Positions 56,641 through 64,000 of a DNA stretch of 64,000 nucleotides are shown one piece after another. The position numbers and the translations under genes were made by a program. Position 1 is the stretch's first letter; each line of letters opens with the position of its first letter. Location: contig JACONQ010000003.1 in the NCBI GenBank assembly GCA_014281115.1, positions 4,278,001 through 4,342,000 of the forward strand. The letters run 5' to 3'. The notes under the pieces are model-generated. The model had not been told where the DNA came from. It worked only from the letters and a program-made list of their open reading frames with translations, and did no database searches. The stretch is from Laburnicola sp. R22_1 (lineage: Eukaryota > Ascomycota > Dothideomycetes > Pleosporales > Didymosphaeriaceae).

Positions 56641-59600
56641 CTAGTTTTTATGCTTCTGCCTAGGTAGCAGCTTGGTAAGGCTGTTAGCTAGTTAACAGCT
56701 TGTCTAGATATATAAGAGGTTAATGTTATTAGATTAAGCTTCTTAGCGTAGCTAGTAATAATGGATATCGACGTGCCGTACAGTAGTCTTAAGACAAGGC
56801 GTAGTAGAGGTGAGAAGCTAGATAGTCTACTAATTGTTACAGTATAGAAGGCGTTTATAATTTAAATTAAAGCTAATTTATTTAAAGACTCTCTATTACT
56901 AGATTAGTTTAGTGCCTATAGATAATACGGTAACTAGCTCTGCTTCTATAGTTAACTTGGTAACACAGCGTTAGAGTGTTGCTTTCTAGTCTATAGGTCT
57001 ACTAAATAAAAAGAAGATATAGCCTTAAGAGCTCTTGTGTGTAAGCTTGTTATTAGCGTACGACGCATCTATTGCTCTAAAGAACTTAGGCTGAGTCTAG
57101 TTAGCTATATAAACTAATTCGTTTAAGATAGAGGCTGTGTAGTAGAGAGCTCGATCTTTAGTGCCTAGCAGGTAGGCAATTGTCTAGTAGGCTGCGTTAA
57201 GATAACATAAAGATAGATTTGTAAGAAACTTAGCTAGTTTAGAATAAGCTTTTAAGATATTAGATTAGGTAGCTCTAGCTGCGTAGCCTATAGAGCCTAC
57301 AAGCTAGGCATATCTATGCTTAGTAAAGTCATTTGCCTAATCCTTAGACAGTAATAGCTCTTCTAGAGGTAGTGGAGTAGCTAGTAACTTAGTGTATAGC
57401 TTTGGTAAAGAATACTTCTATGTAAGCTTCTTAATATATAAAGCTTATAATAGCTAGATAGAGCTATTCTTATAGTCTCTATGCGTTTAAATGCCACAGA
57501 ACGTTTAAAGCTCTCTTAGAAATTAAATCTCATATTAGCGCAGGAGCTTCTACTTAAATTTATATAGTGCAGCCTTATGGGCTAGTAGACAAAGTACGAC
57601 GATGTCATCCATATAGAAGAAGACTAGAAGCTTATTATTCTTCTATAGACAAGGAGCATCTTTAACTTTGTGTAAGCCTAGCTTAGTGAGCGTCTTAATA
57701 AGCTCTTAATACTAGAGTAGTAGCGAGGTCTTTAGGCCGTATAGAGCTCGACATAGTCTCTATAGATAATTAGAATTAGAGAATCCTTCTAGTTAGTAAC
57801 AGTAGACTAGATTTGTAAGCTTAGCGTTAGTAAATATATTAATAGTATTATATTAACGGATTTTCATATTAAAGTAGGTAGCTATAGCGACTAGAGCTTA
57901 GAATATTCGAACCGCTAGAGTAGCTGCGTAGGTATCCTTAGTAGTCGCCTATAGATCGCCTTATACGCAGATACGGGCCTTATATTTCGTAAGGTAGCTT
58001 TAATTATTAAGCTTGTACTTAAAGACCTATATTAATAGAAGGACCTCTTAGTCTTGCGAGTTAAACTCCTGCTAGGTAATCCTCTTATACATGCCTTTTT
58101 GCTTTATATTGCTAATTTCTTATTGCATAGCCTAGAGAAAGCCTGCCCTGTGTAGAGATGGCATTTTCATCACATCTCTATAGAGACACGGCTTAGGAGG
58201 TAGCTTAGTGTAGTAAAATCGTGTTTTTAATACTATCGCTAAGGCTGCTATATATGCTAACTAGTATATATTAATAAAGAAGCTGCTACTCTTCTACGAT
58301 AGCTTTCTAGATCTTATTAACCCTTTAGGTAGTATGTGAGACTAACAAAGGTTGCTATTAATTAGTTCTCGATTCTCTGCTTGGTTCGAGTCCGTTTATA
58401 AGATAGAGTCTAATGTTTAACGCTTGCGCTTTTTTAAGGATGTAGGTTTTAAAAGTAGGCTAGCTAGCGTAGCTAATAATAAGCGCAGTGAGTTATTATA
58501 AGGTGAGCCCTATAAGCTATTGTGAACATTAGTAGTCTCTGTTTAACTTAGTGTTAGAAGCTACTAATAGTAACTTCTTATCTAGTATTAAGTTATTATT
58601 ACTCTTTACGTTAATTGGCTTTACTCTGTAATAGCAGCAGTCTGGCTAGACTAGTCTAGATTTAATGTAAGCTTGTCTTTAGATAAATCTTCTATAGCGC
58701 TATCTTGGCTGTGTATTAAAGGTAGTTAATACTTATGGGCGAATTGCTCTAGCTTAGAGCCTTATAGGAGCGGATCTGCTTTATTGTATAGTTAATAGAA
58801 GAGGTCTTCTTAGAAGGTAACGTCTCTTACACAAATGACTTTGCCTCTATAAGCTTGGCTTCTCGCCTTAGGCATCTAGATTTAGTAGATATTTAACAAG
58901 TCGTAGCTAACTAGGTATTCTACTAAAGCTTAAAGACTAAGCTTATCTATTTATAGTATCTGCTTGCGTAGTGCGTATGCTTAGCAGCTATAGACGCGTA
59001 GGTAAGCAATTGACAGCTTCTTACTATAGGCAATTTTAAATGGTGTTTTTTAGCCTAGTAATCGCGTGGGTGTGCAATTGAGTAGGTATGCTACTATAGG
59101 GTAAATCTTAGAGCTAAGTGCTAGAGGTAGGTTTAAGGTAATTTTTATTAAATGACTTCTCTTAATAAGACTCCTGCCTAATCGCTCCGCTAAGCCGTTC
59201 TGCTCCTTAGTGTGTAGAGCTCTAATCTATAGCTTAATGCCTTCTCTCTAATAGTAGTCTCTAGTAGAGTTGTCTACTAGGCCATATCCTCGCTTATTAT
59301 TAGCAATAAGAAAGGTAACAGTTGTGTTAAATTCTTATTTAATTGTTTAATCTAGTTGTCTAATAATAGATAGTAGCGTAGGCTTGTCTTGTCTAGGTAT
59401 TGTGTAGACAAAATAGAACTTTAAGAATAGGTTAAACTTGTAAAAGATATATTAATTACCATTATAGACTCTTGTATCAAGCTTAATTAGGTTAATAGCG
59501 ATAGTTTTAAAGGCTTAGGTTGCCCCTATCTTATAGCCTATTTAACACGAGATAATCTAATATGCTTTACTTTATAGGCATTCTTTATAGTTAATTATTT

Positions 59601-61200
59601 AAGAAGCAGTTCTAGTAGCTGGCTATATGCCTGTTACGTAACTTAATAGTTAGTTAATTGCATTATTACTTAGATGTCCTATAAGGACATAGAGCTAGTC
59701 CTTACTTAGCGGTCTTAATTTAGGTAGTAGGGCTAAGTACTATGGCTAACATTAATGGGTAGCAAATGTTTAAAGCTGAGTAGATTGGATAGATAGAGGA
59801 TTAGTTTAATAGACTACTAGCTAGTAACCACCTAGCCTAGTGAGGCTAGCGATGTCTTTAATTCGCGACCCTAATAAGTTAGACTAATATAGAGTGTTTC
59901 TACCTAAGTTAAAATAGACATTTAATAATAATAGTTAGGCTAAAGAGACTAGGCTTGTAAAGAAGCTTAGTATTAAGGCGATGCGCTTAAGCTTTGTCTT
60001 TCTCTATCCTTAAGGTGTTAATAGGAGTATCTTAACTTCTCCCTATGCCTAAATAGCTATCTCTATGCCTTCTACGAGGACAATATTGTTTAGCAATACA
60101 GAAATCTTCTATTAGAACTTAGTAGGATTATTACAGATATAAATATTAGTGGCTAGATCTAGCGTCTATAAGTGGAGGAGCGAAAAGTTTTAGTGCGCTA
60201 GCTAATTATTAAATACTAATAAGTAGACAGCGTAGGCCTTATATAAAAGGTCGCTTATAGGTGCATCGCCTGCGTTAATTTCTATTAAATTAGGTTCTAA
60301 CCTATAGCTCCCTTAAATCCTTCGCTTCTTATAGCGCTAATTCTTTTTCTAAATCTTGTTTAGTATGCCCTTTGTATTCTTAGCTTCGTATTTAACTATC
60401 TTCTTAGCTTTTTTAGGGTTTTCGACGAATCCTCCTCTGCGCTGTAAGGTGTTAATATACGGACACTGTCCCCAATAGTGTAGATTCCCATAGAGACATA
60501 ACTTTAATGGCTTTAATGGCTTGTCCTAACAAGATCTTTTTCTATTGTTTTGTCTATATAGAGACTCATCTTAATTTAATATAGCTGCAAATGTTTCGCC
60601 TTAGATAGTTAATTTTGTTGCGGTCGTACAATAGTAGCGCAGGTATCCTGCTAGTAGTTTAGGTAGTTTTGGCTAGACAGAGTCGCTATCTAAGGCAGTT
60701 GAGATAGTTTCCACATTAAATACCGTAATAGCGATAGTAGCAGCGTAGCCAGAGTTAATCTGCTTAATAGCTCGAATAAGGTCCTTGTGAGGTTGGTAGC
60801 CATACGTCTCTAGTAGCTTAAGTTATTTGCCCCTATTATAGGCAGTAAGAAAGACGCTACACTACTCCTCTAGATTCTCTCTATAAGCATATAGTACTTT
60901 GGCAGTGTTGTAGACTTTCTAGACCTAATATTCTCGATTAGCTATTATAGGCTGTAGAGCTCCTGTAGCGTCTTAAGCTAATTGTGGAGGGACTTTTGGT
61001 CCTTAATTTAATAGACTAGGTCCTAAGTAATAGTGTTAGCTACGTGCGCTTTAATTTGGCCCTAAAATCTTTAGGTATAGTAGGTAGGAAGTTTAGGGCC
61101 CTATACTATTATATAAACACGCGGTAGTTAGCCTTAGCACTATTAGATAGCTAGTAGAAAATCCTAGACACGTTAAGTGCGTACACTACGTGTGCTATTT
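56641..61200 (-). pseudogene. Copia gag-pol (C3), RIP-degraded relic
   Basis: Read on the minus strand. A Gag knuckle remnant (CLYGNLHYWGQCPYIN) lies near 60,460-60,500, with gag-like sequence upstream (LLETYGYQPHKDLIRAIKQI near 60,800). The integrase region contains HTKEQNGLAERLGRS (about 59,190). The RNase H tail reads TTVRHVDIHYY and ends HKN before TAG at 56643-56641. Stops are mostly TAG in Gln or Trp positions. LTRs could not be found on either side, and the 5' boundary is uncertain. Confidence 0.78.
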
Positions 61201-61249
61201 TAGCTAAATATTCTACCTATATCTCTAGAGCCTTAGCCTCGCCCTCTTC

Positions 61250-64000
61250 TAATATATTATTAACCTTGTCTTTAGATAACTCTTAGAGTAGTTTATCCTT
61301 ACCACTAATCTTCCTTCTAAAAGCAATAATAAGGTGGCGCATAGTGCTAATATTAATCTTCTTACCTAGCCACTATAAGGTCGTCTATTAGACTACTTAG
61401 CTTAGTAGTTAGGACGTAGTATACTGCCTACTATCCTTAGCAGACTAAATAAGAGGGCTTTATACTTATATATAGTAATGCGTTTATATTGTTTTTAGTA
61501 GCTACCCTTAAACTATAAAATAGAATAGATAGATAAGCCAAATATACTAAACTACTAGGCTACCTATATTAATAGAAAGGAACCTCCAAATTATCTTTAT
61601 AGACTTATCGTAGTTATAACTCTTATAGTACTATTGTATAAGTGCCATAAGAGATTTATAAATAAAGGCATAGCGCATTCCTATTATAGTGCTATTTTCT
61701 AGTTAGATACTAAGAATCTCTAGTTTATGTCTAGGCTATCTACTTATAAAGTAGACGTTAGCTAATAGGTAATCTAGAAATTCTTATGCAAGATTGTAAT
61801 ACCGCTAGACCTAGGAAAAGTTCTTAAGGTTAGTAATAATAGACTATAGAAAGGCCTTTGGATCTGTCTTGTTAGTAAGCTAGTTTAGAATAAAATTAAA
61901 CCCATGCCTAAGCACAAAATTTAAAGGGTTAAAAACACTAAAGCCAGAGGTTATATTCTTTAGGTTTTTAGTAAGTATGTCCTATAGAATAGTAGGTAAT
62001 TCTAATCAATTAGATATAAAGCATAGCTAGTAGAGAAGCTTTAATACCTCCTTAACTTTGTTACTAACCATAGTAGAGAATGCGGCAAGATTAGTCCTTA
62101 TGTCCTAAATAGTCATATTGTCGCCATTCTAGTATATAAACGCATTTAGATTCTCTCTATAATAAAACTTACTAATAAAGCGTGCTGTGTTAATAAGCTA
62201 GTTTATACCTATTAGATATTCTATTATAAGATGGTTAAGTATCCATATTTTAAATGTCTCTATAAGCTCTCGGTTTGCTACTTTTATATCTAGTGCCTGC
62301 ACTACTATATTATCCTATTTATTAATTAAGAGTAATGCCTCGTCCCCTAAGATAGTATTATAGGGTGCATAGAATGTAGTAGATTAAACCCTAGTAGTAG
62401 AAATAGGGAGTAGGTCGTTCTATAGCTTTTAGAGTGCAGCGAACTAGTATTACTTCTTAATAGTAGAGAGGTTAGTCGCAAAATTATACGCTTCTTAAAA
62501 TCCTTAACTATTAGGTAATAAGGTAAAGAAAGCTATAGGCGTAAGGAGCGCTATCTCGAATTAGCCAATGCAACTTGTCTATTTAATAAGGAAAAGCTAG
62601 AACTAAAAGCAAAGCTCTTTAAATATATTAAGTTAGGTTTAGCTATGCTTAGAAGGAATAGATAAGAAGTTTAATACTATATATAAGTAGTCTACTAGTT
62701 ACTACTATATAGCCTTCTAGTAAGAATAAAGGTAAAAGGTTAGTAGCTTTCTTATTTCTTTTTTAAGTACGTAATAGAAGAAGATAAATATTTTCTAGAG
62801 TAGGCTAGTATAGTAGAGGTCTAGGCCCTAGTAAGGCTCTAGAGGGTATAGTGGAATATTTATTTTATATTCTTATATCACGCGAATACACGCCTAGCAA
62901 GACGTATTTTCTATTATATTGTAATAGGTCTATACTATACTCTTAATTATGGCGTATAGATAGTAAAACTTAGGTTCTAGTATAGTATTTAGGATAGTAA
63001 TATAGGCTAACACCTTCTCCCATATTAAGATATTAGCAAATACCTTTAGGAAGCTAGTGTGTACTATCTATAGATTTATTAATATAGATAGCGCAGAGGG
63101 TATTGCCTTTAGCTACTCTTATCGCGCAGTATTAGCCTAGGTTTTAGCATGTATAAGCTAAGCCTTAAGTGTATTAATATTAGAGGATATATTATTTCTA
63201 GTAGAAAGAGCATTGCCTTTAGTTATGTATATTAGGAGGTTGGGATTAATATAATCTAAGTCGCATTTATTAGTAGGATTCTGCTCTATTTAACCTAGAT
63301 TAACTTAAGTAGCGTTTAGCAATATTATAGTAGGTTATACTTTAAATTTATAATTAAGGCAGAGGTAATAGTATAGTGCAGGCATAGATGCGAAAAACTA
63401 CTAGTAGTCAACATATACTACTTAGCCTTTATACTAAGCTATATAGTTAGTCGTATTACCTATACTATACACATTATAGTTCTGCCATAGGTATACTACT
63501 ATAGTATATTTCACTATAGCACCTATTATAATATAGTTATAGTGTCTATATTTATATCTATTATAAAGTATAAGCCTAGAGTAAGAGTCTTAAAGTCCTT
63601 ATATCGCTTATATAGGCTATGGTCTTTAAGCATCTAATTTATATATGTCTAGATATTATACTATTTATTAATTATTGTGTCGTTTTAGTAGTTCTTATTA
63701 AAATGAGCATACACCCTACTAGAGAGAATAGTAAATCTATAAAGGGCATAAGATATAAACTTATTTATTTAGTTAAAGTAGATATACTTAGAATAGTTTA
63801 TAATAAAGGTAATAACAATTAATATTTATATTTATTGCATAGTATAGTTTGTTAAAAAAACGCGGCTATATTTCTACCCTAAACCAGAGCAAAAGTATAT
63901 TAGCAAAACTCTAAAACTACTACTAATATACCTGGCCTAGCCACTAAGGTAGGCAAAATAAGATAACTTCTCTAACCCTAAATTATATACACAATAGTAG
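61250..64000 (-). pseudogene. Relic resembling fungal DUF3505/RecQ-like helicase repeat, runs off the edge
   Basis: The minus-strand frame carries segments typical of large fungal helicase-like repeats: LEILSIQLENSTIIG followed by FIYKSLMALI and KSIKIIQRFL (about 61,750-61,600), and INISTMRHLIIAFRRK (about 61,320-61,370), similar to the 'ELLSI...YRH-AIAISR' segments of DUF3505-containing ORFs. Many stops. Such repeats are common near telomeres and as dispersed copies. The assignment is by remembered motif pattern only. Confidence 0.45.

Noticed and set aside
58372..58392. tRNA T-loop-like word GGTTCGAGTCC
   Set aside because: No acceptor, D or anticodon stems fit around it; it lies within Copia C3 coding sequence.
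1..64000. CRISPR arrays, rRNA genes, telomere repeats
   Set aside because: None seen; the tandem structures present are hAT subterminal arrays, microsatellites and ankyrin codons.

Overview
The window looks like an accessory, transposon-rich, partly RIP-mutated segment of a filamentous ascomycete (Pezizomycotina). The genes have short introns (51-104 nt) with GT...AG ends and CTAAC/CTGAC-like branch points. Cell-wall and secreted-protein families typical of these fungi are present. Long AT-rich tracts show transposon reading frames broken almost only by C-to-T or G-to-A changes, the signature of repeat-induced point mutation (RIP). I cannot name the species.

Left arm (1-31 kb). Gene islands alternate with mobile elements. 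Genes that appear intact are a DUF7136-type secreted, probably GPI-anchored protein (2.1-3.0 kb), a short-chain dehydrogenase (10.6-11.6 kb), a Fic/Doc-domain protein (12.0-12.5 kb), a small secreted eight-cysteine protein (22.0-22.4 kb) and a Na+/H+ antiporter-family protein (24.1-25.8 kb). Broken genes are a multi-LysM secreted protein, a LysM/chitin-binding/GH18 killer-toxin-like chitinase, and an AGC-kinase-like protein with C-terminal ankyrin repeats. Two copies of one hAT transposon (4202-7912 and 17059-20381, opposite orientations) sit with matching 8-bp target duplications inside exons of the LysM gene and the kinase gene. Copy A carries a 59-bp TG...CA micro-element, which in turn carries a 318-bp solo LTR.

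Middle (28.5-43.5 kb). A pogo/Fot-like element is followed by an SDR pseudogene whose pieces are scattered over 13 kb. A Copia element lies inside one of its introns. A second, unclassified insertion with a 14-bp duplication lies in the next exon and itself contains a 318-bp solo LTR and another complete Copia element.

Right arm (43.5-64 kb). This is gene-poor: small uncharacterised ORFs, a second pogo-like element with tandemly repeated terminal motifs, a dispersed short repeat, an ankyrin-repeat protein (54.1-55.1 kb), a second, uninterrupted copy of the 59-bp micro-element, a RIP-degraded Copia gag-pol on the minus strand, and at the edge a relic resembling fungal DUF3505/RecQ-like helicase repeats.

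Biologically, the LysM protein and the LysM/GH18 chitinase are the kind of pair often found together in fungi for chitin binding and remodelling. Here both are dead, while the nearby secreted cysteine-rich protein and antiporter remain intact.
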